A DNA stretch of 64,000 nucleotides from Siphonodentalium dalli (GCA_032622095.1 CP136062.1:198407887-198471886); one strand, 5' to 3'. Positions 47,465-59,088 are shown, counted from the first letter of the stretch. Notes: generated from the letters alone by a model not told the origin. Translations and numbers: made by a program.

Positions 47465-47912
47465 ATTAAAGCCACATGGCGGTTTGCGCTCCAAAATACA
47501 CATTATATTATAAGCTTTTGAATTTTTCTCAGTATCGAAATATGTCGATAAATATCTGAACTACCTTTCTACGATCATTATGTAACCCAATACGCATTGA
47601 CGTAATGAAAAATACAACTGTGAATACGGTGTTTCGGTCCCAAACAAAAAACTACCATTTGCACGACATGGAACAGAAAAGAGCGTTCCGTGCATGGTAG
47701 CCTATTCCTGATATGGGAGCAATAAAGAGCGTCTGTCTGACTTCTGGCGAAAAGATCAAAAGGGCTGAAAAATGGCTGTGACATTGGCAAGTGTTTTTCA
47801 GAGCATATGAAGCCGGTGTATCAATAGTTCGTTTATTTATCGACATATCGTATCCGTCACTCCAAATTACGTAGAAATAAAATTGGAGGTTCGAATGAGC
47901 CATGTCCGTTTA
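47465..47912 (-). repeat. Dispersed repeat R1, inverted copy of 17800-18230
   Basis: Same element on the minus strand, beginning with the complement of CATGGCTCATTCGAACCTCC. It keeps an 83-codon open frame with SINKRTID and EVRQTLFIA, matching the other copy. AATAAAGAGCGT at 47721. Confidence 0.75.
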
Positions 47913-49019
47913 ACTTAACCAAACACGTTTTGAAGGTCGATATATGACCACCAGAACTTCATATTAATGCGCTCATTGACACGATATAATTATTTTATGG
48001 CATATAAAACGTACCAGTGGTAGTACGTATTTTGGTGTCAAATCGGACCATGCGTGGGTCCTTAAATTGGCACACTATATAATGTATATCACAATGTATA
48101 TATGTGTGTGAACCCTTCATTTGTTCCGCACAAAACAGCAATGACTGTGCGATAATGTCCTTGCCAGACTGTGTTTTGTGGACGCCCCCACAACGAACTG
48201 ACCTAGAATTCGAATAACCACTCATGCATCTATAATTTAATGAATGATCAGTGAGAATACGTTGTCATATGTCATTGATCCGAGAAGGTGGAAGTAATTT
48301 TATGAATTGACAGCCAATTGCTCCCTGGATGACGCCAAACGGCATTCATAGTATATATGCCCCATGAACAGCGCCATTTCATGCTGGCCATTTGTAAACT
48401 TGACTATTGGTTTCACTTGGTGGTATAGTAGATAGCTATTTAGTTTGGTTTAGTCTCTTCATATATATGCACACCAGGGTCATACATCAGCACGGCTGAT
48501 ATGATGTTCAAGGACATCTCTATACAGAGGGTCAGTCTCCGCGGGGTGTCTACCTCTGAAGCAGATAGGAATTTCCAAATCTGAGACTTACATTTGCAGC
48601 CCGTCGGAAATGAATGAAATTTCCCCAGTTGGTTCATCAACCTTTACATCTGTTGGAAATTCTGGTCATTGTTTCGACTAAAACCAAACATAAGCCATAT
48701 AAAAACAGACACGAGAGTGGAAGAATCAATGACAACCGCCAGCTATATATAGATAGCAATTTCCATTCACTGTGCAATTATATCAACTCTGAGACGAAAA
48801 TCGGTTTTTACAATGTAGAACATATATGCAACTGGTTGTTGCCGAAATACGCGCATGGTATTGACTGGTTCTTGTTCCATGCAATCTAACCAGCCGCCCG
48901 ATTCGAAGCTATAGTAACCCGATCCTCTCTGCCCCACTATATGGACACATCCACTGTCAACTCATGTTCGACATGGAAAATTCCTCAAAACGCCTACGGA
49001 CTCCTCATAATTTATATAT
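47913..49019. other. Unassigned sequence (intron 1)
   Basis: No exon or repeat boundary supported. Confidence 0.5.
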
Positions 49020-49472
49020 GTGACCCGCCATATCAAATCCAGTCGTAAGTCGGGATTTTTTTAACCTGTGCCAATGCATTCTCTTATATATGCGAGTCGA
49101 CCATAGGTCACCTCGCATATATAAGAGAATGCATTGGCCAAACAATTTTTTATAATTTTTTTTAAATAAATGTTTCTTACAATTTTTAGGACATAAAATA
49201 AAAACATCCATTACCCTACAGGGAGCCCCACAATATATAGAAGCATATAGAAGAGTGTCGTCTGCTCATGTTTGTCTGGGGCTCTGTATGGGTGAAATTA
49301 TAAAATTGTTAAAGAATACAAGAATTTTTTTTTTAAATTGTAAAAACTTGTTAGGCCTATGCATTCTCTTATATATGCGAGGCGACCTATGGTCGACTCG
49401 CATATATAAGAGAATGCATTGGCACAGGGTAAAAAATCCAGACTTACGACTGGATTTGATATGGCGGGTCAC
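49020..49472. mobile_element. TIR element, family B copy 2
   Basis: GTGACCCGCCATATCAAATC ends, two palindromic modules and the central GAGCCCC/GGGGCTC region; the centre is inverted relative to copies 1 and 3. About 453 bp, non-coding. Confidence 0.87.
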
Positions 49473-50790
49473 ATGAATTCCAAGCCCACGCTTATCACTC
49501 GATCGGGTGGTCACACATGCATTAAATTGATGCGATTGGGAATTATAGTTTGTTGGTGGAATAATTTATTGCATGGCGATGTATTTGCCCCGAATACACC
49601 CTGTCACTAACTGGCGGTCATATATATTGGATCCACCAGGCCCGGTTCCGTGGTTTTAGTGCTACAGGTCAGTTCTGGAGTAGTCAAAAGCTCAAAATAT
49701 GGAATGCTCTTTAAAAACACTTCTTCGAATATTTCCGTTATTTCGTAAAAAACTCTTCTTCAAATTTCTCCGTTATTTCGTCAAAAACACTTCTTCTCAT
49801 ACAAATCACCGTTATTTAGCAAATTAACATTATTTATAGAGTTATTGCCCTTCATGCAGGATTAACAAAACATGTCTTCATTTAGTGGACAATCCCAAGC
49901 TCGCGTGCCACGCGTGGAGAATTGCCTGGTTTGGTAATATGGTAGTTGAAGGCGAGTACATGCATTCTTTCAGTGGACAAAGGGTACTCATGATAATTCA
50001 CTTGTCAGTTTGAATCATTGAACTAGGTCTGTCTTTAAACATGTGGGATGGCCTATACGTTGAGCATTTGTATGGTAACATTATTAGCTATTGAATGTGG
50101 ATGAATAACAAACTGACTGACTAGTCCATGCAAAGGACTCTTTCTGTTGCAGAATTATATAGATTACCAACGGCGAATGGCGACTTGTTATTGAAAGCGA
50201 CAGCAATGACTCTGCACTTATTCTTTTTCTATTGAGGGCGACATGTGAAGTGGAGATCGAACTTAATAAGACCATGTGTATAACTGGCATTCCGCTCCTG
50301 TATATAACCTACATGCACTATAGACAAGAGTGTACCAACCCCTTGTTATACGTCGGATTCCGGGGGTGTGGGAGTCGGATTCCGACTGTATCGTATATCC
50401 AGGATTCCGTATATAGGCATGACTGAATACCGTGATTCCAGTAATATTTTCGAATTTTGTCATTTTTATTTTCATATTTTCTTTAAAATTTAAGTTTCTC
50501 GAGTCTGTAAATGCGTAGAAAAACTATGCAACTAAAATTCAATAGAGTTATGTCACTGTAATATGTGCTGTGAATTACACTGCCGAGGAAAATATCATTT
50601 TCTGTGGTTTTAATTTACTGCTCACAATGCCAAATATGACTATTATGTTTTGTCAAAATGGTCATTTTCCTTGCTCATGTTATCCCCACTGAACACCTTT
50701 TTCCCCATTGAAACCATTTGACTTTTTTCACATTTCTTTCTTCAGCCTCCAATATGTTTTGAAGAGAATAATCACACTCATTAAAGTATA
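49473..50790. other. Unassigned sequence (intron 1)
   Basis: A 40-bp direct repeat (AAAACACTTCTTC...TCCGTTATTT) occurs three times at 49713-49815. No exon supported. Confidence 0.5.
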
Positions 50791-50795
50791 ATTAA

Positions 50796-51233
50796 AGGTA
50801 CTCAATCCGATTAGGCACCCCTCAATTACTATTTATTTGACTTCGGGGGTAAACAATATTTGATTCGAGTCGAGGAACCCATCCATCAAAGCTCAGAGTG
50901 ATAAGATATCGGTTTTTAAATCTATTATTTGTCACTACCTGGAATATTTAGTGACTCAGTAAAAGTCGACGAGAAGACCAAATAGCGGATGAAGATGGAT
51001 AACACTAAAATCAAGTGGCTTTTTTGTTTCAGATATTTGACAAACCGGCAAAATTTCATTGTACAAAATGTTGATACAAAACAGGTTTTGGGCAATTTTA
51101 TACTATAGTGGGCTGTGGTTAGCATTGTTTTTGGGCAATTAATCGATTCTGATAACTGAAGCGGCATTTAAAAAAAAAATTGTTGTTGTTGGAATGTGAT
51201 GATATGGGGACCGTCGAATCGGATTGAGTATCT
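50796..51233. mobile_element. TTAA-type element, family 'GATTCGAGTCGAGG', copy 4 (complete)
   Basis: Outer ends AGGTACTCAATCCGATT and the complement of AGATACTCAATCCGATT are inverted, with TTAA on both sides (50792-50795, 51234-51237). This copy defines the family seen also at 150-645, 19364-19690 and 23070. No transposase in 438 bp; Kolobok-like by target and purine start. Confidence 0.88.
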
Positions 51234-51520
51234 TTAAACCAACACCACTCTTTATTATATCCTTTGAAAACAAGGGGAGATGCGAAATTATTCACGTTGA
51301 GTGTGAAGTTATATATTGTAAAATTTATTCAGACTCTCTATGTACATATGTACTGAAATACAATACCCTTTGCAACAACTGCAGGGCGTAATAACCAATA
51401 TCTTCGAACTCCTTTTTGAACCAATCTGGATATATCGTCTACAGATTTGGGAGTTATTTTATACCATGCAGAAATATAGATTGTTGGAAACTTGTATTAC
51501 ATGCATCTAATATATTTCAG

Positions 51521-51640
51521 CGAATAACTGTGACTGTGATAGCTGGTCGAAATGGATACAGTGTTTGCCAGAGCCAACGACAACCAGGGCCCCGATCACA
51601 CCGGCCCCCACGACACAACCTGGGATATGCTATACACCTG
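51521..51640 (+). CDS. Exon 2 (candidate): Cys/Trp segment plus Thr/Pro linker
   Basis: Acceptor ATATATTTCAG before 51521 and donor GTATGT after 51640 bound exactly 120 nt in phase 1-1. The 40 residues begin with NNCDCDSWSKWIQC and continue into a Thr/Pro-rich run (TTTRAPITPAPTTQPG), then CYTPG. The linker closely resembles the Thr/Pro linker at the end of exon 5 (VGTTTPAPLTTTPLPP), which supports membership of the same gene. The first part looks like a trimmed TSR-type W-x-x-W segment; the linker would be an O-glycosylated spacer. It joins to exon 3 without a stop. Alternative: a pseudo-exon, since no conserved domain covers it. Confidence 0.7.
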
Positions 51641-51705
51641 GTATGTATACAGACAAACATAATGTCAACCCTTTCTATACTAAATACTCATTTTCCCTTA
51701 TAGAA

Positions 51706-51768
51706 AAATGTTCAGCTAATAAATTCAACGACCATATGTCGTTTGCTGAACTTATTATCTGAACATTT
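51706..51768. repeat. Small hairpin repeat, copy 4 (best conserved)
   Basis: AAATGTTCAGCTAATAAATT ... TGAACTTATTATCTGAACATTT around CGACCATATGTCG, about 63 bp. Confidence 0.8.
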
Positions 51769-52367
51769 CCCAACAAAGAATATGAACCATTCTGCTCTTG
51801 TATTGTCTGTTTGTCTCTCTGTCGTCTGATTCCATTTCCTGAACACCCATTAAATGTGCGAAATATAGGTCCTCCATGATCGCATAGTTTTAGTACCACT
51901 CTGTTAGCATTCAGTAGTTGCCCTTCTGTTAACTGGCACCCAGTATTCACACCCTCTGTTAGTTGGTAATCGGGCACCGGACCTCTGATCACCAGTTAAC
52001 ATGAAGCCCTGTGGAGGGGTAACACCGTCAGAGTAGAGATCGATCGTGGCTGCAGATATATAATCCTTGAAAGCTGAGTAGTTGTATCCGAAAGACACAA
52101 GGGTGCGGATTGTTAATCTAAGAAATGACAAAATATATCAGTGTATATAATATGTACTAAGTATATGACTATAATATAAGCCGTATGGCAGAGTTCAGTC
52201 TCATCGCTAGTCTGGTCTCACCACTGCCATCACGTATACAGAAGACATTACGTGTTAAAATGAATTGTAACCTACAAAATTCTTAAATAAATGTTAGATT
52301 TAATACATCCTGCATAGGCCTACGTGATGACAGACAGGGTACTGTGGTCAGACCAGCGCAGCGAGGG
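51769..52367. other. Unassigned sequence (intron 2)
   Basis: A 105-codon minus-strand frame at 51675-51992 has no recognisable domain and is not supported as a gene. Confidence 0.5.
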
Positions 52368-52375
52368 GATTGAAC

Positions 52376-52612
52376 CAAGCCTTGAAATAGCGTGTCTGTC
52401 ATTTGCAGCTTGAGGTCACCAGAGGGTGAATTTTGTGATGCTACCCCGCATAGCGGGCTAGCATCACCAAATTCACCCTCTGTGGTATAAACAGAATGAG
52501 GTCACCAGAGGGTGAATTTGGTGACGCTAGCCTGCTATGCGGGGTAGCATCACTAAATTCACCCTCTGGGGACCTCATTCTGCAAATGACAGACACGCTA
52601 TTTTAAGGCTTG
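52376..52612. mobile_element. hAT-like MITE, family D copy 1 (complete)
   Basis: Exact 8-bp duplication GATTGAAC (52368-52375 and 52613-52620) flanks ends CAAGCCTTG and CAAGGCTTG, with ATAGCGTGTCTGTCATTTGC mirrored inside. The body is two roughly 62-bp palindromes (AGAGGGTGAATTTTGTGATG...). Same architecture as families A and B, different sequence. Confidence 0.9.
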
Positions 52613-52630
52613 GATTGAACATTGCTTTAA

Positions 52631-52911
52631 CCCTTTACCCAACAGAAGGGCCCTGTGCCAATGCATTCTCTTATATATGCGAGTCGACCATAGGTCAATG
52701 CATTCTCTTATATATGCGAGGCGACCTATGGTCGACTCGCATATATAAGAAAATGCATTGGCACAGGGCATAACTGTAACTATCACAATGTGGTCAAGGA
52801 GCCGGTTCCAATGACATCCATATTTGTATGGTTCTATTGAGACAGACCAAAGATATTTTAGGCTGTTGAAGCTTTATTTGGCCGGTTTTGGCCGTTTTGT
52901 TGGGTAAAGGG
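52631..52911. mobile_element. piggyBac-like MITE, family A copy 4 (reverse orientation)
   Basis: TTAA CCCTTTACCCAACAG ... TTGGGTAAAGGG TTAA (52627-52630, 52912-52915). The left module has lost its second arm and runs directly into the right module. Lies 10 bp from the family D element. Confidence 0.9.
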
Positions 52912-52915
52912 TTAA

Positions 52916-53320
52916 AGTGTGTAATATCACCCTTTTCCGTGTGATCCAAACCTATTGGTTTCGTCGTAAGACGTTGGCATCGCTTTCACAAGGCCTTGGT
53001 TTTGGTCCACGACGACCACGAGTGAGGCGATCTATATCTATAGCCACATATACACCTCGATTGTTACACTTGCCCTATATCTATGGGCAAGAAGCCCAGT
53101 TCGTGTGATGGGGCCATGTTGCATGGTGTCATTATATGAGTTTACATCATATTAAAAAATGCAAACACAAGGCTCTCAAAAGTTTCCAACAATGACCTTT
53201 TCAACTTTTCTGCAAATATGTTATGTCGATATGCCATGGAAACTAGATTTTTCACTGATACACGACCCGTAGCCTAGACAGCCGCTCCTAATTTTTTCCA
53301 AGATCCCACTCTACATATAT
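52916..53320. other. Unassigned sequence (intron 2)
   Basis: No exon supported; a 63-codon frame at 52917-53108 has no recognised domain. Confidence 0.5.
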
Positions 53321-53777
53321 GTGACCCGCCATATCAAATCCAGTCGTAAGTCGGGATTTTTTTTACCCTGTGCCAATGCATTCTCTTATATATGCGAGTC
53401 GACCATAGGTCGCCTCCATATATAAGAGAATGCATTGGCCTAACAATTTTTTACAATTTTAATAATTTGTTCTTGTATTCTTTAACAATTTTATAATTTC
53501 ACCCATACAGAGCTCCAGACAAACATGAGCATACGACACTCTTCTAGGTGCTTCTATATATGTGTGGGGCTCCCTGCAGGGTAATGGATGTTTTTTTATT
53601 TCTAAAAATTGTAAGAAACATTTATTTAAAAAAATTATAAAAAATTGTTAGGCAAATGCATTCTCTTATACATGTATATGCGAGGCGACCTATGGTCGAT
53701 TCGCATATATAAGAGAATGCATTGGCACAGGGTAAAAAAAATCCCGACTTACGACTGGATTTGATATGGCGGGTCAC
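53321..53777. mobile_element. TIR element, family B copy 3
   Basis: GTGACCCGCCATATCAAATC ends with two modules; the first lost three bases (GCCTCCATATATAAG) and the second gained CATGTA. Flanks TATA|TGTGACCC and GGGTCACA|TATG are compatible with a TA target, though the other copies do not confirm it. Confidence 0.87.
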
Positions 53778-54497
53778 ATATGGGCAAATATTCATGCTTT
53801 AGTCGATCAGTTACGATTTCTAAAAAAAAAAAACAATTGACCATATACAAGCCACTGGGCTATATAACATTTATTGCAAACATAATTCATTTCACAATCG
53901 TACAATATATATAGCTTAATTAGGCCTACATATTAATACATATTCAAGATAAACAACAGCGAGCAAATGGATTAGGCAGTAAGTGGCTGAGTTTTGTGTC
54001 CATTTCCAATACATGAATGATTATATGGCGCCATGTATGGTGAGATTGTACGTACTCGTGAGATTAAAAACATTAATGTTGCTGCTAAACATGTATATGA
54101 AAACATTAATTGTGCCTGCATGATCTCCCAGTCCACTGGCCCAGTAGACTTTAACGATCGATAGCCTGGGCTTCTGTTTCCAATGTGTACAATAAGATAT
54201 ATAATGCATGCCAGTTATAGGTTATATACATTGCCTCAATCGTAACATTAGTTGCGATGTCTTTTAGTAAGTACTATAAACTTTGGACATGTGCAAATAT
54301 TTGATATATTCATTCATAGATAAATCGTATGAACTATAAAGTAATGTTTTTGTTTCAAGTTTTATTTTCAGGCTGCCAAATGGACATTTGTCTCTAATTT
54401 TCGAATCGATTATAAACATCGGGCAATGTGCACCTGGTATCAATATAATATTTACATGTATAACCTGCCCTAGTATTTTCGCTGTGTATATATATCT
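53778..54497. other. Unassigned sequence (intron 2)
   Basis: No features supported. Confidence 0.5.
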
Positions 54498-54660
54498 GGG
54501 GCCTCGGTGGCTCAGTCGGTTAGGGGTATATACAACTACAAGCCGCCTCGCACACCAGCGCTGGCGATGTGGGTTCAAATCCACATGGACTTTTTTGTAA
54601 CTCGAAATCGTTACCTGGTGTAGTTGCCAGTTACTCGCCGGTGGTTTTCCGCACATGGAC
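54498..54660 (+). mobile_element. tRNA-derived SINE, head half
   Basis: Contains polymerase III promoter boxes: box A TGGCTCAGTCGG (54508-54519) and box B GGGTTCAAATCC (54571-54582), 51 bp apart, followed by GTAGTTGCCAGTTACTCGCC and GGTGGTTTTCCGCACATGGAC. The second half resumes at 56152 after a 1.49-kb insertion. Not a functional tRNA: no intact acceptor stem and the body continues past box B. Confidence 0.85.
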
Positions 54661-56151
54661 CAGGGGGGAGTCTGCAAATATAGGGCCCAAAAAGTTTTTT
54701 TCCTACCCCAAGGGTAAAAAAAATTCCACCAATATTTTTATAAAAATTTCAGAATTTTTTTTAGCTGTACTTCAATAACTGTGTTAACGGCCTTTCAATT
54801 CCACTATCCTTTTTTTGGTGAAAACTCTTGCTGTGTACCATTAAGACTCAAGCAATAACATGCTTTAATTGGTAACAGATCAGAGAAACGAAAAATAAAC
54901 TGTATTTCCAGGTGTTTTCAGTATCTAACAACAATAATAAAGCATTGTGTAGGTACATTATATGTCACAAAGTGCCCTAGACCCCATTATAGTAGTCGGT
55001 GGGTATATAGTTGACGTCTCGAGCCGTCCGTGCGTACAAACAATTTGCATTATAACTCAATTAAGAGTCGGTTGTCATATTTTGATGGCCTATATTGCAT
55101 GGTAATGGACCAGAAATGGGGAACGAATATGCACAATATCACGGGTTGTGACTATCAATGCCAACTTTATGAAATTCAGTCCGTACAAAGTTTTTGCAAT
55201 ATAAGTTAAGAATTTTGATGTGGTTTGGTATGGTGATGCCAGAGTTACCGGCCTTAAATTGTTCCATCAGTAAACACATGTTGCATTATTATAACACAAC
55301 CATGGGTTAACAGATTTTGATGTTCTTTGGTACGGGTAATATGTAGACCAACATGAGCGAACAAATATGCACATATCACAGGTTTCGCCCATCAATGCTT
55401 GCCAGAGTAATTGTCCTTTATTGACTAATGTAACAATAGGTTTTGCCTATTGATACTGATTGGTACATGTAAATGTACAAATGTTTTGCTGCATTTTCTG
55501 ATAATCACCATTAATTGTGAGCGTCGGCTGTCGTCTGGGGGCATAGGCCTAAATAGCGTCACCTTCAGTTGGGATTGTCTGAGCTGTAAACAGTAACGCT
55601 CATTCATCATAACCAATTCAGTTTTATTTGGATAATTGTAGCAAATTAACATTACTTGCAATCATTCAAGATGAGAAATAACCAGAAGGAATGAATTTGA
55701 TTACATGCCAGAACAAGACAGTATTTCCAAAATTAGAAATTTATGAGATACACTTTTCAATTTCATGTTATGCAACAATCAGGTTAATGATATCTAGTCA
55801 TCATTGAGTATTCACCATGTAGTATCCAATTTGTGATGCAGTTTTTTTTTTTTTTTTTTATTACTTTTATTCAGGTAATACAACTGAGTAATATATTACT
55901 CTTGTTACTAAATATTTCTTCCATTGATCATATTAAGTTTCCTGAACGCTATTACGTTGGTCCACTTTCAGAATGTTGCTAAATCTGAGGCTAAAGAGTC
56001 ACTATAGCTGCTTATATAGCCCTATGCCAACAAGCATGGTACTAACATGGTTACAAACAACATTACATGGTCAGTACTTGCAAATTGTTTGAAAAAAACC
56101 CATTTTGGAAAAAAATTATATATATATAGATTTTTTTTGCAGACCCCCCTG
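54661..56151. mobile_element. TIR element inserted into the SINE (hAT-like ends)
   Basis: Ends CAGGGGGGAGTCTGCAAA and (complement of right end) CAGGGGGGTCTGCAAA are inverted. CATGGAC is duplicated on both sides (54654-54660, 56152-56158). Removing it restores a continuous SINE. A CAGGG start and a 7-8 bp duplication suggest hAT. No transposase is recognisable in the 1491 bp, which is AT-rich with a T run near 55841-55858. Confidence 0.8.
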
Positions 56152-56332
56152 CATGGACTACGAGTTTATCAGCGATTGAAATCACTGTTAGTTTAGTCGT
56201 ATAATAAGTGTGCGAATTTCCTCCACCACTAAAAATGTCAATGTCGTGATATGGCCTTAGTTGCTGAAAGCGAGTCGTGATATGGCCTTAGTTGCTGAAA
56301 GCGACATTAAACCACAAATAATCAATCAATCT
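56152..56332 (+). mobile_element. tRNA-derived SINE, tail half
   Basis: CATGGACTACG, a TTTCCTCCACCACTAAAAAT block, a 28-bp segment (GTCGTGATATGGCCTTAGTT...) present twice, then AGCGACATTAAACCACAAAT and (ATCA)n. The TTAAAC-(ATCA)n ending is what I know from molluscan SINEs. It stops 18 bp before the vWA exon. Confidence 0.82.
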
Positions 56333-56350
56333 GTGTGTTATCTTCTCCAG

Positions 56351-56905
56351 CCGTTGGAACTGTCCCAGCAGATGTTTGCTTCCTTATCGATGAGTCAGGA
56401 AGCGTAGGATCAATAGACTTCCAACGGCAGCTGGATTTCATCGCACAATTCGCTAGAGATGTCTCCATTGGACCAACTGCCGTTCAAATAGGCTTGTCGA
56501 CATACAGCTGGGAACCAACAACACAGTTCCACTTATCCCGCTATCTGGATAGAGATTCATTGATCGCTGCCCTCGGTGACGTCGCCTACAAGGGTGGAAG
56601 ATCTCGAATGAACCTCGGATTGCGGCACGCTAGGACCACATGTTTCAACACGAAGAACGGCATGCGCACGGACGCTCAACATGTGCTGGTCGTGATTACA
56701 GACAGCAAATCAGGCAACTACACCGACACTCTAGCAGAAGCAGACGAACTTCGCAGATTAGAGATCAACCTTTTCCCGATTGGTGTCGGAGATGAGACTA
56801 GAACTGAGATATCCGCCATTGCATCAAACCTTGGATCTTTCATCTTAGACAGTTTTGACACACTATCTGGTTTCAACCCAGTTCTTCTCAATGCAGTTTC
56901 GAAGA
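56351..56905 (+). CDS. Exon 3: von Willebrand factor type A domain
   Basis: Acceptor TTATCTTCTCCAG ends at 56350 and donor AAGAGTAAGT begins at 56906, giving 555 nt (185 codons) in phase 1-1. It encodes a whole vWA domain: beta-strand 1 with the metal-ion site DESGS (residues about 14-18), a central segment GLSTYSWEP, the LGDVAYKGGRSRMNLGL segment with the usual G-rich loop, VVITDSKSG, and INLFPIGVGDE near the end. vWA domains bind collagen or other matrix ligands through Mg2+; DxSxS is intact. Symmetric 1-1 phase is typical of shuffled extracellular domains. The GTG upstream at 56335 lies in the intron and is not a start. Confidence 0.95.
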
Positions 56906-57751
56906 GTAAGTATATATGTATGACGAACATAGATGATAGATATATAGAGTATTATGTTTAGCATCGAGTTGTGATTGTTCCATCTGGAAAGCTTGATTCA
57001 TGCAGCTTATGATAAATCGTGACGAACTCATCGCTGAGCTAAATCGGCAATAACGCGTGAGTGCAATATTGAATTATAACTGAAATATAGCCCAACTTGT
57101 TGCTGTGTTATACGGCCATTTTTGTGATTGTGCAATGTGATACAGTGCAATTAAGGTGTTGAAACGCTAAATAAAAGTATCGCCAGATAGGTACTGTCTG
57201 CACACAGAAGCATTTTGGTGCTCTTTATAAGTGTTCCCTAATCACATCGACCTTAAGATTTAAAGACGTATTATGTGCTGACTTCACTACTTCAAACTAT
57301 AATATATTTTCAAACTATACACATTTGAAGAAAGCTCCATTAAACTACCATAATAAAATTGACAACAACATCGGCTATGTCCTTTCGTTAAATACGACAC
57401 CATTTTGAACTGCACAGAATAAACAAACATGCAGTATGTCTTGTACAATTCGCCGATAAACAAACGAGAGTCATTAAATTTTGTTTAATGCATATAAAAG
57501 AATGACTTTGTGTGCTGGTCATTTTGATACACAATCTGAAATGCCTGCGTTGAGCATGTTTATTCGCGTTGGGTCGCAGTACTTAGAGTATACAAAATTG
57601 TGTTTCCCACATATCGATTCGCAAACCAACCTTTCTATTTTGTCAAAAATTATTGTAATGTTGACTTTTCCAGACTGTTCGTGAATTTCGTAATTACAAC
57701 GATTGCAGATTGAAATTTGCAACATAAAACACAACGATGTGCCGTTGTATC
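56906..57751. other. Intron 3, unassigned part
   Basis: No exon or repeat supported before the TIR element at 57752. Confidence 0.6.
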
Positions 57752-59088
57752 TATGGGAGGCCAAATTCACATTTAATAATGAATTGCACTTAAGCGCAAT
57801 TGATTGCGCTTAAGCGCAAATAATTGCGCTTAAGCGCAATCAATTGCGCTTAAGCGCAAATACCACATATTGTGCTTAAGCGCAAATAGGGCATTTACGC
57901 TTAAGCGTAATTAATTACGCTTAAGCGCAATCAATTGCGCTTAAGCATAATTGTGACTACTATCTAACCTACCCATAAACTATTAGCATGACCTGGTGTA
58001 TCACCTAGCAACACAAGATGAGCATTGGGCTAATTTTGACCTGTACTCAACAGTCAACTGTGAGTATGTGTTCAACAAGGAGAATCCCTAATTACATATT
58101 ATCAGCATCCCTCTATCCAAAGAATTGATGTCGCCTTCCCGGAACTCTTAGTAATTTTTTGTATTATGTTTTTAATGTATTTTTGCACAGATTTTAGCCT
58201 ATACATGCATGCGGTGTCACTGCATGAGGGCTTTCTTACCTGATCATACAGTAATGCTCTAATTAATCGACTTCTTAACCACAGCAGAATTATGGGTAAC
58301 GTTTCAGGATTTAGTCGGAAATATGGCTTGTTGCCATTCATCGAAAAGCTCGAGAGAGCTTTCCAATGAATGGCAACAAGCCATATTTCCGACTAAATCC
58401 TGAAAAGTTATCCATAATTCTGCTGTGGTTAAGGAGTCGATTAATTAGAGCATTACTCTATGGTTTACTTATTGACTTAAATCAGGGGGAAAAAACCCTA
58501 TTTTCATATTATCAGCATCCCTGTCCAACAAATGGTGTGTAATCACTGGATCTTTGGTGTCTCAGTCCTGGAGCTCTAGTTTTTCTTATTAAATCAGCAT
58601 CTCTTGCACAAATCTATAGTATTTCCATGATCATATAGTGTAAATGTGATGTCACCGAGGGCTTGCTTCCCTCATATGGTGTGCCTGTATACTCAAAATT
58701 TTAGAAAATAAATGTCGCCCCGACTAATACAGAAAGTAATGCTATTGCAAGTAGCCCCAACTAATATATACCGAAGATAATATAATGCTATCACGAGTCG
58801 CTCCAACTAAAACAGCAGATGATACTATTGCGAGTGAGCCATTTTGATAAAGAAGTTGGGCTAGCTCCCTACCCAATCAAACCAATGAAACCAAGAGGTG
58901 ACATGCCAATAGGAGTTAATGCTAAGTTATGGAGAAACCTATTTATTCACCAGGGGTGTTTTGTTACATATAACCATGAATTGCGCTTAAGCGCAAATAA
59001 TTACGCTTAAGCGCAATTAATTGCGCTTAAGCGCAATTGATTGCGCTTAAGCACAATTAATTATTAAATGTGAATTTGGCCTCCCATA
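57752..59088. mobile_element. TIR element with GCGCTTAAGCGCAA subterminal arrays (IS3EU-like), copy 1
   Basis: Ends TATGGGAGGCCAAATTCAC and its complement are flanked by the 6-bp duplication TGTATC (57746-57751, 59089-59094). Just inside each end are arrays of the palindrome TTGCGCTTAAGCGCAA (about 8 at the left, 4 at the right). The middle holds a 208-bp hairpin and direct repeats of CATATTATCAGCATCCCT. No transposase. 6-bp duplication and 5'-TAY start fit IS3EU, from memory. Confidence 0.87.
58250..58457. repeat. Near-perfect hairpin inside the 57752 element
   Basis: Arms of about 100 bp: AGTAATGCTCTAATTAATCG ... mirrored to CGATTAATTAGAGCATTACT, with the centre near AAAGCTCGAGAGAGCTTT. 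Mismatches are few. Confidence 0.9.

Noticed and set aside
48614-48889. 91-codon candidate gene
   Set aside because: No domain, no phase-1 splice sites with good signals, and the composition is like the surrounding intron.
54498-54590. tRNA gene
   Set aside because: Boxes A and B are present but the acceptor stem does not close and the sequence continues into a SINE body and tail.
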